Notes: a model not told the origin generated them from the letters alone. A stretch of 64,000 nucleotides of DNA from Nevskiaceae bacterium (GCA_008012115.1 SSEB01000006.1:62001-126000); one strand, 5' to 3'; shown: positions 29,601 to 38,932, numbered from the stretch's first letter. Numbers and translations: made by a program.

Positions 29601-32157
29601 GCGGAACATCGGCAACGCGCTAGGCGCGAATGGCGCGGTTTCCGGCACGGCGAATTACGGCTACGCCAATTTCGACCTGACGCTGGCCAATACCGCCGAC
29701 AGCACGATCAACGGCAAGCTCGATGTGCGCGGCAACAGCGCCAGCGCCTCGATCAACGGCGGGCACAACGTCACCATCAATGGCGCCGTGCTGGTCGGCG
29801 CGCCCGATGGCGAAGCCGCGCCCGTCTACGCTGAGCAGGTCAGCTACAGCAACATCAATGTCAACAGCACCGGTACCGCGCCCAACGGCCACAGCGACAG
29901 CATCACCGGCGACATCAATGTCTTCTCGGTCGGCTTCGAGCAGGCCCTGACCGGCGCGTTCAGCACCGGCGCCAACGGCATCACGGTCGAAGGCACCGGC
30001 GTCGCCGGCGTCGGCATCAACAGCGCCAGCGCCAATATCGGTGGGTTGATCTCCGTGACGCAGCACGCTGGCAGCTACACCGTCCTGCCGGTCAATGGCC
30101 CGGCGACCACCGCGGCGCTCAACGATGCCCTCGTTTGGCTCAAGCCGACGGGCGCCGGCAGCTTCACCACCGGCCAGATCAGCACGACCCTGGCTACCGG
30201 CGCCAACCTGCACGTCGGCGGCAGCTTCAATGCTGGCAGCAACCAGGTGGCTCTGCTCACCAGCGGCGCCATCGACAGCAAGATTCCAGGACAACTGCTG
30301 GGCTTCAATCACCCGCTCGATGGCGGCCAGTTCCCGCCGACGGCGCAGGCGGACCGCGACCTCGGCGGGCTCGCCATCACCACCAGCGACAGCATCTTCT
30401 TCGAGTTCGGCGCCGATTCGACGCTGGACAGCCTGAGCCTGAGCGCCGGCAAGAGTCTTGATGTCTTCGGCAATTTCGACGGCAGCAGCACCGGCACCAC
30501 CGTTGCGCATGCCCTGAACGTCGGCGCCAATCCGCTGCTGCAGGGCGGCACGGTCGCCAACAGCATCGAGTACGTCAACCTTGGCGCCACCGGCACCGCC
30601 ACGATCAAGGCGGCGGGCAACGGCGCGGTCGGCACCAATGTCGATATCGAGCATTCGACCATCGGTCTGCCCAGCGGTGCGGCCACGGGCAGCACCCTCG
30701 CCGTCAACGTCAGCGCCGACCAAGCGATCACCGTCAACGCGACCACGATCAACGCCAGCAGCATCGGCCTGACCGCGACCAGCGACAACATCAGCGTGCA
30801 GGGGGGTTCCAACCTGATCGCCGGCAGCATCCAGATCACTGGCAGCGGCGCCGGCAAGAACGTCAACGTCAACAGCTCGTTCCTGAGCACCAACGGCGGT
30901 GTCACCGGCGGCAATGGCGACCTGAAAATCAGTTCCGCTGGAACGTTCACCATCGACGGATCGACCCTCTCCGACCAGGCCGGCGGCCTCGGCCTGATCA
31001 GCGCCAGCGGCGCCGGTCTCGCATCCGACTTCGGCAACAACTCGGCCTTGTTCAGCGGCACCCTACAGATTGGCGTGACCGGTGCCGGCAGCAGTCTGAC
31101 GGTCAACGGCAATGCCTTTGGTCCCGTGACGAGCACGGTCGGCGCCAGCCGGGGCGGCACCCCGGTCGCCCACGGGGTGACCCCTACCGCCGCCCTGCCG
31201 GGCAATCTGATCGTCAGCAGCAGCGGCAACCTCGGCTTCAACAGCAGTGCCAATCTCAAGCAGTTCAGCCTGTCGTCCGGCGGCACCCTGCACGTCAACG
31301 GCAACATCACCGCAACCAGCACTTCCCTGAGCGGCACGCAGGGCGTCTTCAGCGACCAGACCAGCGGGTTGTTCCTGAACACCGGCGCCCTGTCCGTCCT
31401 GAGCACTGCGGGCCCCATCGATCTGACCTACTCCCAGATCACCGTCGGCACCGGCACCACCACGCTCGGCAGCGACCCGGCGATGCTGGCGAACCTGGGC
31501 ACCTTCAAACCGGTCGCCACTGCGCCGAACGCCGCCTTCAGCTCCACGGGCGTGGTCAATCTCGGCATCCTGCAAATGATCGGCGACTATCTCTACGTGC
31601 GCGGCACCGACGCGATCTATCACGGCGACCTCACCCACAGTGGCAGCCCGCTGCTCTACAACTACGTGCCCGCCAACCTCGGCAACGGCCTCAACACCAC
31701 CGGCGCCACGGGCTTCATTGCGCACTACGCCTCGGTGAACGGCCCCAATGCGGTGCTGACCCTGGTCTACGGCTCCAGCCAGTACACGGGGCCCATCACC
31801 ACCGGCAACAACGTCGGCGGGACCAACACCAACTTCGTATTTGTCAGCACCAACCCGAACGTCAGCGGCTATGACGCGATCCAGACCCAGGGACAGGTCG
31901 CCATACTGAGCGGTGGCAAACTCAGCATCCGTGGCCAGACGCCGCCGCCACCGAACGTGGATCCGGCCACGCAGCAGCAGGCCACCACCGCCAGCTACTC
32001 CGCCAACAACGTCACGCCGACCAGCAACAACGGGGGCGATCAAGACAAGAACAAGCTCACTGGCGACGTCAACGGCGCCGGTAGCGGCGGCGACACCGGC
32101 AAGGGCGACATCGAAAACAAGTCGCACGATGCCGTGCTCGACAAGAGCTGCACTTGA
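26644..32157 (+). CDS. TPS exoprotein TpsA (filamentous haemagglutinin N-terminal domain, adhesin-like beta-helix)
   Basis: INQTSQSAIINWQQFNIGGNEYVVFNQPNASAAVLNRVIGGNPSEILGNLSANGRVFLINPQGVIFGKGAQVDVG; 1837 aa repetitive Gly/Asn-rich passenger. Confidence 0.93.
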   Translation: MNKPIALHPFAQALLRQRLPAMLASLAVPGLAFASPSGGTVVAGQAGITTPAPGGTVINQTSQSAIINWQQFNIGGNEYVVFNQPNASAAVLNRVIGGNPSEILGNLSANGRVFLINPQGVIFGKGAQVDVGSLVATTMNIADQDFMAGRYVFANGTAAPVTNAGTLHAANGGFVVLAGDYTANTGVIQAKLGDVVLASGAAMTLDLAGDGLINLSVDQRALSDRAGVANLGEIAAQGGTVVMTAKVARNLAASAVNNSGVINAGGIAERGGDIYLTADGGDIANSGTLDVSSVTQDAGAIRITGSHDITLGAGSRLVGTGAGGGDLRVVAGHNLTVARGSFADASRSSASGRGGFIEYSGHGSVNIDDIVHVGTQGHYLIDPTDFTIGYGGNDGANISQATLESQLQNMSQGSTFTIDASSGTGTATGNINVLADLNGNAINGHGAPGYGGSLTLTAGPNGSVTFADQTTTLNIAGDITIHGGTTGGSQTLGNLDAGGAILVDGHGGISSGYLHARTGLSVTANTGDISFTNIEVSNMDGSGSYVTLSNIDASVTATTGSITGGPIFIDNHFVAQTTYATAAGMAATLELTAGGSVHLTGTTGVGDTIDVYGGGGRGTGGGIDIVASATITAGSDINISAPVSISGLDYHYTDSQQSEDIHAGGAQLTAHGSQVVVGGNISVNGEGTANIDLEGHHGITVNGDVGANATTATITEPDATTGNKLSLQYGYATVVLTADDGNGGAVPSSSVVKVGNIGAQGPNAIIAVTGGSVEAGRSGNAVTDYGVSADATFGSHATTTITDSTGSTTLYQSNAGAAQISILTGGQNASGQGIITHGGVLADGPSGQANLFSTHDVAVGGSILVNGQGYDQSGNASLDPLSQNNPGNTGMVSFGNDVPFKLANGTLHWGSAQVFIGSDNPNGPSGSAGKVTVAGGLTAHGVGKANVQVAASQFNVNDVSIYANPGSLQGTFTSQETVGGTLYNATRNIGNALGANGAVSGTANYGYANFDLTLANTADSTINGKLDVRGNSASASINGGHNVTINGAVLVGAPDGEAAPVYAEQVSYSNINVNSTGTAPNGHSDSITGDINVFSVGFEQALTGAFSTGANGITVEGTGVAGVGINSASANIGGLISVTQHAGSYTVLPVNGPATTAALNDALVWLKPTGAGSFTTGQISTTLATGANLHVGGSFNAGSNQVALLTSGAIDSKIPGQLLGFNHPLDGGQFPPTAQADRDLGGLAITTSDSIFFEFGADSTLDSLSLSAGKSLDVFGNFDGSSTGTTVAHALNVGANPLLQGGTVANSIEYVNLGATGTATIKAAGNGAVGTNVDIEHSTIGLPSGAATGSTLAVNVSADQAITVNATTINASSIGLTATSDNISVQGGSNLIAGSIQITGSGAGKNVNVNSSFLSTNGGVTGGNGDLKISSAGTFTIDGSTLSDQAGGLGLISASGAGLASDFGNNSALFSGTLQIGVTGAGSSLTVNGNAFGPVTSTVGASRGGTPVAHGVTPTAALPGNLIVSSSGNLGFNSSANLKQFSLSSGGTLHVNGNITATSTSLSGTQGVFSDQTSGLFLNTGALSVLSTAGPIDLTYSQITVGTGTTTLGSDPAMLANLGTFKPVATAPNAAFSSTGVVNLGILQMIGDYLYVRGTDAIYHGDLTHSGSPLLYNYVPANLGNGLNTTGATGFIAHYASVNGPNAVLTLVYGSSQYTGPITTGNNVGGTNTNFVFVSTNPNVSGYDAIQTQGQVAILSGGKLSIRGQTPPPPNVDPATQQQATTASYSANNVTPTSNNGGDQDKNKLTGDVNGAGSGGDTGKGDIENKSHDAVLDKSCT

Positions 32158-32173
32158 GGCCCGGGGACAGACC

Positions 32174-32971
32174 ATGAAAGCACTGCGTATCCTGATCGCA
32201 CCGCTGGCGCTTTTCGCCGGCCTTGCCGCCCAGCTGGCCCAGGCCGCACCGGCGGGCGAGATCACCCTGCTCACCGGACGCGGCACCGCCACCAGCGTCG
32301 ATGGCGCCATCCGCACCCTGGCCAAGGGCGACCCCGTCTACTCGGGCGAAGTCGTCAACACCGGCGCATCGAGCTATCTCAACATCAAGTTCGCGGACGA
32401 CGGTTTCATCCTGCTGCGGCCCAACAGCCGCTTCCAGATCGAGAATTTCGCCTACGTGAAGCCGGAGGACGTCGCCAAGAAGCCGGTGCAGCCCTCGGCG
32501 CCGGTGATCAACCCCGCCGGTCCCGCCGCCGCCAGCAAGCCGATGGCGCCGGTGGCGCAGGCCAGCGAGAGCGCCAGCGTGTCGCGGGCCTTCTTCCGTT
32601 TGCTCAAGGGCGGTTTCCGCGCCGTGTCGGGTCTGGTCGGCCATGTCGACCGCAGCGAGTACAGCGTGTCGACGCCGGTGGCGACCATCGGTATTCGCGG
32701 CACTGACTATGTCGTCGTCATGTGCGACCAGCCCTGCGCCGGCGATGACGTCGTCGGCAACGCCGTGCCCGAGGGCAAGGCGGTGGATGGTCTGGTGGTC
32801 GGCGTGATCAGCGGCGGCGTGTTCGTCGAGAACAACGCCGGCAAGGGCACCGAACTGGGCGAGAACCAGTACCTCGTCACCCTGCCCGACGGCAAACAGA
32901 TCCGGCTGCCGGTCGAACCCAAGTTCCTGCGGGTGGACCCGATTCCCAACCCCAAGAACATCTGCCAGTGA
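32174..32971 (+). CDS. FecR-domain exported protein
   Basis: Signal peptide; LAKGDPVYSGEVVNTGASSYLNIKFADDGFILLRPNSRFQIENF; STPVATIGIRGTDYVV. Confidence 0.87.
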   Translation: MKALRILIAPLALFAGLAAQLAQAAPAGEITLLTGRGTATSVDGAIRTLAKGDPVYSGEVVNTGASSYLNIKFADDGFILLRPNSRFQIENFAYVKPEDVAKKPVQPSAPVINPAGPAAASKPMAPVAQASESASVSRAFFRLLKGGFRAVSGLVGHVDRSEYSVSTPVATIGIRGTDYVVVMCDQPCAGDDVVGNAVPEGKAVDGLVVGVISGGVFVENNAGKGTELGENQYLVTLPDGKQIRLPVEPKFLRVDPIPNPKNICQ

Positions 32972-32977
32972 TACCGC

Positions 32978-33003
32978 ACCGGCCCGCAGGGGCCGGTTTT
33001 TTG
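32978..33003 (+). terminator. Rho-independent terminator after fecR-like gene
   Basis: ACCGGCCC-GCAG-GGGCCGGTTTTTT. Confidence 0.88.
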
Positions 33004-33024
33004 TTGGCGACATGTTCCCGTCCG

Positions 33025-33136
33025 CCACCCGCTCCTGCCCTCATCAGTGCGAGAATTGTTTTATTATATTAATTGAAAATAAATTCAATATATAAATTTA
33101 CACTTCTCTGCGACCCAATCCCGATGGAGCGGGTGG
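33025..33136. repeat. 112-bp interrupted-palindrome intergenic element, copy E4
   Basis: CCACCCGCT-94 bp-AGCGGGTGG; internal GTTT/ACAC at the canonical mirrored positions; AT-rich core. Confidence 0.96.
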
Positions 33137-33179
33137 CCGAAAAACCGGCTCACACGCAGCACGCGGACCACGCTCTGAC

Positions 33180-33941
33180 ATGGCCAAGACGCTGAAACTG
33201 ATTGCACCGCCCGGCTACAGCACCGTCGTGCCGCTGGACAAGCAACGCCATGCGGGCCTGCGCGTGCGCAGCGCCGACGATTACGCCTGGTGCGCCCGGC
33301 TCAACGCGGTGTTCATCAACGCCGCCGAGTTCGGCAAGGCCGCGCCGGATTTCCCCATCGCCTTCGCGCGCGATCCGCAGAGCGGCGAGTTCATGCCGAT
33401 GGCGGTGCTGGGCCTGCGCGAGGAGCAAAACCTGTTTGTCGATCGCGAGGGCCGCTGGCGCAAGCCGGCCTATGTCCCTGCCTATTTCCGTCGCCATCCC
33501 TTCTGCATCGCCGAGGTGCCGATGCCGCGCGGCGAAGCGCCGCAGCGCATGGTCTGCGTGCAGGAGGACCGCCTCGCCGCCGATGCCGGCCTGCCTTTGT
33601 TCGACGCGCAGGGCCAGCCGACCGTCACCTGGGCGCCGGTGCTCGCCCTGCTCGAGGCCATCGAGAACGCGCGCCAGCAGACCCGCGTGCTGTGCCGGCG
33701 CCTGGAGGCGCTGGAACTGCTGACGCCCTTCGACGCCGTGGCGATGCCCCGTACCGGCGAAAAGCTGCGCCTGCGCGGCCTCAGCCGCGTCGACGAGGAG
33801 AAGCTGCAACAGATTTCCGGCCGCGACCTGCGCACCCTGCTCAAGAAAGGCGAGCTGCGCGCGGTCTACGCCCACCTGCTGTCCCTGGAAAATTTCGCGC
33901 GCCTGCTCGACTACGATCAGGAACGCGCCGCACCGCGCTGA
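33180..33941 (+). CDS. SapC family protein
   Basis: VVPLDKQRHAGLRVRSADDYAWCARLNAVFINAAEFGKAAPDFPIAFARD; YVPAYFRRHPF. Confidence 0.82.
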   Translation: MAKTLKLIAPPGYSTVVPLDKQRHAGLRVRSADDYAWCARLNAVFINAAEFGKAAPDFPIAFARDPQSGEFMPMAVLGLREEQNLFVDREGRWRKPAYVPAYFRRHPFCIAEVPMPRGEAPQRMVCVQEDRLAADAGLPLFDAQGQPTVTWAPVLALLEAIENARQQTRVLCRRLEALELLTPFDAVAMPRTGEKLRLRGLSRVDEEKLQQISGRDLRTLLKKGELRAVYAHLLSLENFARLLDYDQERAAPR

Positions 33942-33987
33942 GCCTCTGGATGGCGCGCATCCTGCTGGCTTGGGGCAAGCCGGAACA

Positions 33988-34044
33988 GGGCGGATGTCCA
34001 GTGGACATCCGCCCCGGCGAACGCCCGGCCATGGAAGGCCGGGC
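33988..34044. other. two consecutive perfect hairpins in the sapC-glycosyltransferase gap
   Basis: GGGCGGATGTCC-AGT-GGACATCCGCCC (33988-34014) and GCCCGGCC-ATGGAA-GGCCGGGC (34023-34044). Confidence 0.8.
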
Positions 34045-34086
34045 AGGAGCGACGCGACAGGGACGTCGGCGGGAGACGAAGTCCTG

Positions 34087-35298
34087 ATGGCGAACATCCT
34101 TCTCGCGTGGGAGCTGGGCGGCGGCTACGGCCACCTCGCGCCCTTGCGCGTGCTGGCTGCGGAACTGAAGCGGCGCGGCCATGAGATCGTCTACGCCGTG
34201 CGTGATCTCGCCGCGGCGGCGGAAGTGCTCGACCCCGCCACCGGTCCCATCCTGCAGGCGCCGCTGCAGATGGCCGCGATCCATCATCCCCTGCGCGTGC
34301 AGGTCAGCTACGCCAGCCTGCTGCACAACAGCGGCTTCGATCACGCGCCCCATCTTGCCGCGCGCCTGCGGGCCTGGGCGGAGCTGCTACAACGTCATCG
34401 CTGCGATCTGCTGGCCACCGACCACGCACCCAGCGCCGTGGCCGCCGCGCGCGGCATCGGCCTGCCGGTGCTGCAGTTCGGGACCGGCTTCACCGTGCCG
34501 CCGCGGCGCCAGCCGTATCCGGCGTTCCGTCCCGGCCTGCGCGTGAGCGACGACGTGCTGCGCCACAACGAGCAACGCGTGTGCGACCGCATCGCCGGCG
34601 CGTTCAAGCAGCTCGGCTGGGCAGCGCCGGATTCACTGCAGTCGCTGTTCGGCGAAACCGCGCGCGCCCTTTGCAGCTATCCCGAGCTCGACCACTACGG
34701 TGCGCGCAGCGAACCCTATCTCGGCCTGCCCGACATGGCGCAGGGCGAACCGCCCGAGTGGCCCGACGGCGAGGGACCGCGCGTTTTTGGTTACCTGCGC
34801 CCGGGCAAATCGCTGGCGGCGGTGCTCGCCGCGCTGCAGCGCCTGCCGGCGCGAGTGCTGCTGCGTGTCGGCGGCATCGAGGCCGAGCGCCTGCGCAGCT
34901 TTGAGCGGCCGGGCCTGCGCATCCTCGACCGCGCCGTGCAGCTGCGCCTCGCCGCGCGCGAATGCGATGCCTACGTGCACTACGCCGCGCACGGCACCAC
35001 GGCCGAAATGCTGCTCGCGGGCAAGCCGGGCCTGTTGCTGCCGGAGACGGTGGAGCAGAACCTCGTGGCGCTGCGCGCCACGCAACTGGGCGCCGCGCTG
35101 ACGCCGCCGCCCAAGGGCGAATTCAACCTGAGCGCCGCGCTGCGGCAACTGCTGGACGATGCGCGGCTGCGCAACGCGGCGACTACGTTTGCCGCGCGCT
35201 ACGCCGTCCAGGACCGCAGCCAGATCGTGCCGCGGCTCGCCGATCAGGCGCTGGCGGCGATCACGCGCCCACCGCGCGCCGCGCCAGCAGGGTCTTGA
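34087..35298 (+). CDS. glycosyltransferase (UDP-glucuronosyltransferase-like, GT-B fold)
   Basis: NILLAWELGGGYGHLAPLRVLAAELKRRGHEIVYAVRDL; YVHYAAHGTTAEMLLAGKPGLLLPETVEQNLVA. Confidence 0.75.
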   Translation: MANILLAWELGGGYGHLAPLRVLAAELKRRGHEIVYAVRDLAAAAEVLDPATGPILQAPLQMAAIHHPLRVQVSYASLLHNSGFDHAPHLAARLRAWAELLQRHRCDLLATDHAPSAVAAARGIGLPVLQFGTGFTVPPRRQPYPAFRPGLRVSDDVLRHNEQRVCDRIAGAFKQLGWAAPDSLQSLFGETARALCSYPELDHYGARSEPYLGLPDMAQGEPPEWPDGEGPRVFGYLRPGKSLAAVLAALQRLPARVLLRVGGIEAERLRSFERPGLRILDRAVQLRLAARECDAYVHYAAHGTTAEMLLAGKPGLLLPETVEQNLVALRATQLGAALTPPPKGEFNLSAALRQLLDDARLRNAATTFAARYAVQDRSQIVPRLADQALAAITRPPRAAPAGS

Positions 35299-36418
35299 GC
35301 GGCGCCAGCCGGTTGACCGCGTCGAGTCCGAATCCGCGCAATCCATCCCAGGTCTCGCTGCGCAGGCCGAAGGCGCGATTGAGGCCGTCGGTGACCGCCA
35401 GCATGTCGAGGGCGTCGGCCTTGCGCGCGCGCTCGTAGCGCTGCAGCAGGCGCAGGTTGCCGGGATCGCGGCGTTCATCGTGGGCCGCGATCAGTTGGCG
35501 CGCCAGCAATTCGGCATCCGCGAGACCGAGGTTGACGCCCTGCCCCGCCAGCGGATGCACCACGTGCGCGGCATCGCCCGCCAGCGCGAAGCGCGGCCGC
35601 ACGTAGTCGCGCGCATGCAGCAGCTGCAGCGGGAAAGCGACGCGGCGGGTGCATTCGATGATCGCGCCCAGCTCGAACTGCAGGGCCGCGGCGAGACGCA
35701 GCCGGAACTCGGCGTCGTCCAGCGCCAGCAGCTCGTCCGCCTCCTGCGAGGACCAGACGATGGAGCAGCGGCCGTCGGCCAGCGGCAGAAAGGCCAGCGG
35801 CCCGGTCGGCAGGAAACGCTGCCAGGCGGTGCCGCGATGCGGCCGCTCGGTGCGCACATGGCAGACCACGGCGCGCTGCGGATACGGCCGGCGCAGGCAC
35901 TCGATGCCGGCGGCCTCGCGCAGCGCCGAGTCGGCGCCGTCGGCGGCAATCACCAGCCGTGCCGACAGCTCGCGGCCATCGTCGAAACTCAGCCGCGCGG
36001 CATCCTCATCCAGCTTCAGCGCGGCGATGCGCACGCCGGTATAGAGCGGCACTTCCGCCAGCGGCCGCCACAGCGATTGCAGCAACAGGCTGTTCTCGAC
36101 GATGTGTCCGAGCTGCGGCAGGCCCAGCGGCGCGCTGGCGAACTCCAGCGCACGCTGCGGCTGCTCGTCCCAGATCCGCATCGTGCGATAAGCGCTGGCG
36201 CGACGCGACACGATCTCCGGCCAGACTGCCAGCGTGTCGAGAAAGCGCGTGGAGGCCGGCGACAGCGCGTAGACGCGCAGATCGTAATCGGCGGCGTCCC
36301 ACGCAGGCGGCGGCGCGCCGCGTTCGACCAGCGCCGCGTCGATGCCGGCGCGGTGCAGCGCCAGCACCAGGGCCGCGCCCACCGCGCCACCGCCGACAAT
36401 GACGATCTCGTGCTTCAT
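35261..36418 (-). CDS. UbiH/UbiF/VisC/COQ6-family FAD hydroxylase (ubiquinone biosynthesis)
   Basis: MKHEIVIVGGGAVGAALVLALHRAGIDAALVERG; FALAGDAAHVVHPLAGQGVNLGLADAELLARQL. Confidence 0.85.
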   Translation of the reverse strand: MKHEIVIVGGGAVGAALVLALHRAGIDAALVERGAPPPAWDAADYDLRVYALSPASTRFLDTLAVWPEIVSRRASAYRTMRIWDEQPQRALEFASAPLGLPQLGHIVENSLLLQSLWRPLAEVPLYTGVRIAALKLDEDAARLSFDDGRELSARLVIAADGADSALREAAGIECLRRPYPQRAVVCHVRTERPHRGTAWQRFLPTGPLAFLPLADGRCSIVWSSQEADELLALDDAEFRLRLAAALQFELGAIIECTRRVAFPLQLLHARDYVRPRFALAGDAAHVVHPLAGQGVNLGLADAELLARQLIAAHDERRDPGNLRLLQRYERARKADALDMLAVTDGLNRAFGLRSETWDGLRGFGLDAVNRLAPLKTLLARRAVGA

Positions 36419-37605
36419 GAGTCGATCGACGCGGTGGCGCCGTAGCCGAGGTTCTGGCGCATCACCGCATCCTTGAGCGGCGGCGTCAGGTCCAGCGCCA
36501 GCAGGCCCAGGTGGCGCAGGCCGCGCAGGCCCGGCACGCGGTTGGAGAAGGTGCGCACGAGGCGGTCCGTGAAGCCGGCCGTGCGTTCGCGGTCGGCCGC
36601 GCGACGGCGCGCGTACTCGGCCAGCGTCGCCGGCGCGCCGGGATCGCTCGCCGTCGTCAGCACCTCGGCGACGGCGGCGACATCCCGCAGCCCGAGGTTG
36701 AAGCCCTGCGCCGCCACCGGGTGCAGCGACTGCGCGGCGTTGCCGGCGAACAGCACGCGCGGTGCAGTGAGCTGCGCGCTCATCACGCGCGTCAGCGGAT
36801 AGGCCGTGCGCCGCCCCAGCTCGCGGAACACGCCAAGGCGCTCGCCGAAAGTCTCCTGCGCCTGCGCCAGGAATTCGGCATCGCTCCAGGCCAGCATGGT
36901 GTCGACGCGCTCGCCCGGCACCGTCCACACCAGGGAGCAGGCATCGTCCGGCTTGGGCAGCACGGCGATGGGTCCACCCTCGGTGAAGCGCTCGTACGCC
37001 ACGCCGCGATGCGGTCGCGCCGGGCGGACCGCGGTAACGATGGCGGACTGCCGGTAGTCGTCACTGCTGGCGTCGATGGCCAGCAGCCGGCGCACCGCCG
37101 ACTGCGCGCCATCAGCCGCCACCACCAGCCGTGCGCGCAGCAGGGTGCCGTCATCCAGCGTCAGCGTCGCGGCGTCGCTGCCCAGGTCCAGCGCCGTCAG
37201 TCGCGCCGGCGCGATCAGGCGCGCGGCCGTGCGCTGCGCCGCCTGCCACAGCGTCTGGCCGAGGTGACGGATGGGGATGTTGTAGCCGAGGGCTTCGAGC
37301 CCGGCGTCCTGCGCGGTGAAACGCGCGACGCCGAAACGGCCGCGCTCGGAAATATGCGTCGCCGTGATCGGTGTCGCCGCCGCCTGCAGCGCCGGCCATA
37401 CGCCCAGCGGCTCGAAGATGCGGCGGCTGCCGTCGTTGATGGCGATGCAGCGCTCGTCCCAGGACGGCGCGCCCTGCGGCGGCGCGGCCGCCTCGATCAG
37501 CGCCACGCGCAGGCCCAGCGGCGCCAGGGCCAGCACCAGGCTGGCGCCGACAAGGCCGCCGCCGACAATCGCGACGTCGCAATCTCCCGCTGCAGTCCCG
37601 CTCAT
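36415..37605 (-). CDS. ubiH: 2-octaprenyl-6-methoxyphenyl hydroxylase-like FAD monooxygenase
   Basis: CDVAIVGGGLVGASLVLALAPLGLRVALIEA; RVLFAGNAAQSLHPVAAQGFNLGLRDVAAVAEVL. Confidence 0.82.
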   Translation of the reverse strand: MSGTAAGDCDVAIVGGGLVGASLVLALAPLGLRVALIEAAAPPQGAPSWDERCIAINDGSRRIFEPLGVWPALQAAATPITATHISERGRFGVARFTAQDAGLEALGYNIPIRHLGQTLWQAAQRTAARLIAPARLTALDLGSDAATLTLDDGTLLRARLVVAADGAQSAVRRLLAIDASSDDYRQSAIVTAVRPARPHRGVAYERFTEGGPIAVLPKPDDACSLVWTVPGERVDTMLAWSDAEFLAQAQETFGERLGVFRELGRRTAYPLTRVMSAQLTAPRVLFAGNAAQSLHPVAAQGFNLGLRDVAAVAEVLTTASDPGAPATLAEYARRRAADRERTAGFTDRLVRTFSNRVPGLRGLRHLGLLALDLTPPLKDAVMRQNLGYGATASIDS

Positions 37606-37612
37606 GCGCGCC

Positions 37613-38932
37613 TCAGGCCGCCATCAGGCGTTCGATGCCCTGGACATCCTTGGGCACACCGCCGGTGAGCACACGCGGGCCCTGGGCGGTGACCAGCACA
37701 TCGTCTTCGATGCGGATGCCAATGCCCCAGTACTGTTCGTCGACGCCCTTGCTGCCGGGCGCGATGTACAGGCCCGGCTCCACCGTCATCACCATGCCGG
37801 GCTCGAACGTGCGGTAGGCGCCGTCGATCTTGTAGCGGCCGACGTCGTGCACGTCCATGCCCAGCCAGTGGCCGGTGCCGTGCATGTAGAACTGGCGATA
37901 CTTTTCGGTCTTGATCAGGTCGCGGACATTGCCCTGCAGCAGGCCGAGATCGACCAGGCCCTGCGTCAGGATGTTCACCGCCACCTGGTGCGGCTTGCCG
38001 ACGGACTCGCCGGCCTTGAGCGCCTTGATCGCCTGCACGTTGGCTTCCAGCACCACCTCGTACACCGCCTGCTGCGCCTTGCTGAAGCGGCCGTTGACCG
38101 GAAAGGTGCGCGTGATGTCGGCGGTGTAGCCGCGATACTCGCCGCCGGCGTCGATCAGCAGCAGGTCGCCGTTGCGCAGCTTCCGGTTGTTCTCGACGTA
38201 ATGCAGGATGCAGGCGTTGTCGCCGCCACCAACGATGGAGCCGTAGCCGCATTCCATCTCGTGCCGCGCGAAGTGATCGTGGATCTCCGCCGCCACCTGC
38301 CACTCGTAGACGCCGGGCTTGGCAAAGCGCATCGCCTTGCAGTGGGCCTGCGCGGTCCACTCGCAGGCCTGGGCCAGCAGCGTCACTTCCGCCGGCGTCT
38401 TGCGCAGACGCATCTCGTGCAGGCTGGTCTCCAGCGCCACGAACTCCGTGGGCGCGGCGGCGCCGCGGCGCGAGACTTCGCGGATATTGCGCACGCAGCC
38501 GGTGATCTGCGGATCGAGCGCCGGATGCTCGCCGAGGTTGTAGTGCACGCGCGAGCGGCCGGCCAGCAGGCGCGGCAGATGCGCCGCGAAGTCGTCGATG
38601 GCATAGGCCTCGTCGGCGCCGTAGTCGCGCACCGCGCCTTCCGGGCCGGCGCGACGGCCGTCCCAGATTTCGCGCTCGGCGTTGCGCTCGCGCACGAACA
38701 GCACGAAGGCGCCGTCCTTACGCCCCGGCGCCAGCACCGCGATGCAGTCCGGCTCCGGAAATCCGGTCAGGTACTGGAAATCGCTGTCCTGGCGGAACTT
38801 GTAGTGCGTGTCGCGAGCGCGGATCACCTCGCGCGCGGAGGGAATGATGGCGACGCCGCGCGGGCCGATGGCCTTCATCAGGCGGGCGCGGCGCGCGGCG
38901 TGTTCCTTCAAAGTCTTGGTGTCGGGTTTCAT
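37613..38932 (-). CDS. pepP: Xaa-Pro aminopeptidase (aminopeptidase P)
   Basis: LLLIDAGGEYRGYTADITRTFPVNGRFSKAQQAVYEVVL; MHGTGHWLGMDVHDVG; GMVMTVEPGLYI. Confidence 0.95.
   Translation of the reverse strand: MKPDTKTLKEHAARRARLMKAIGPRGVAIIPSAREVIRARDTHYKFRQDSDFQYLTGFPEPDCIAVLAPGRKDGAFVLFVRERNAEREIWDGRRAGPEGAVRDYGADEAYAIDDFAAHLPRLLAGRSRVHYNLGEHPALDPQITGCVRNIREVSRRGAAAPTEFVALETSLHEMRLRKTPAEVTLLAQACEWTAQAHCKAMRFAKPGVYEWQVAAEIHDHFARHEMECGYGSIVGGGDNACILHYVENNRKLRNGDLLLIDAGGEYRGYTADITRTFPVNGRFSKAQQAVYEVVLEANVQAIKALKAGESVGKPHQVAVNILTQGLVDLGLLQGNVRDLIKTEKYRQFYMHGTGHWLGMDVHDVGRYKIDGAYRTFEPGMVMTVEPGLYIAPGSKGVDEQYWGIGIRIEDDVLVTAQGPRVLTGGVPKDVQGIERLMAA

Noticed and set aside
25996-32325. Long antisense ORFs opposite the tpsA gene (615, 519, 367, 369, 420 aa)
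   Set aside because: GC-skewed shadow frames with Ala/Gly/Arg/Val-rich translations; the plus-strand TPS exoprotein explains the region.
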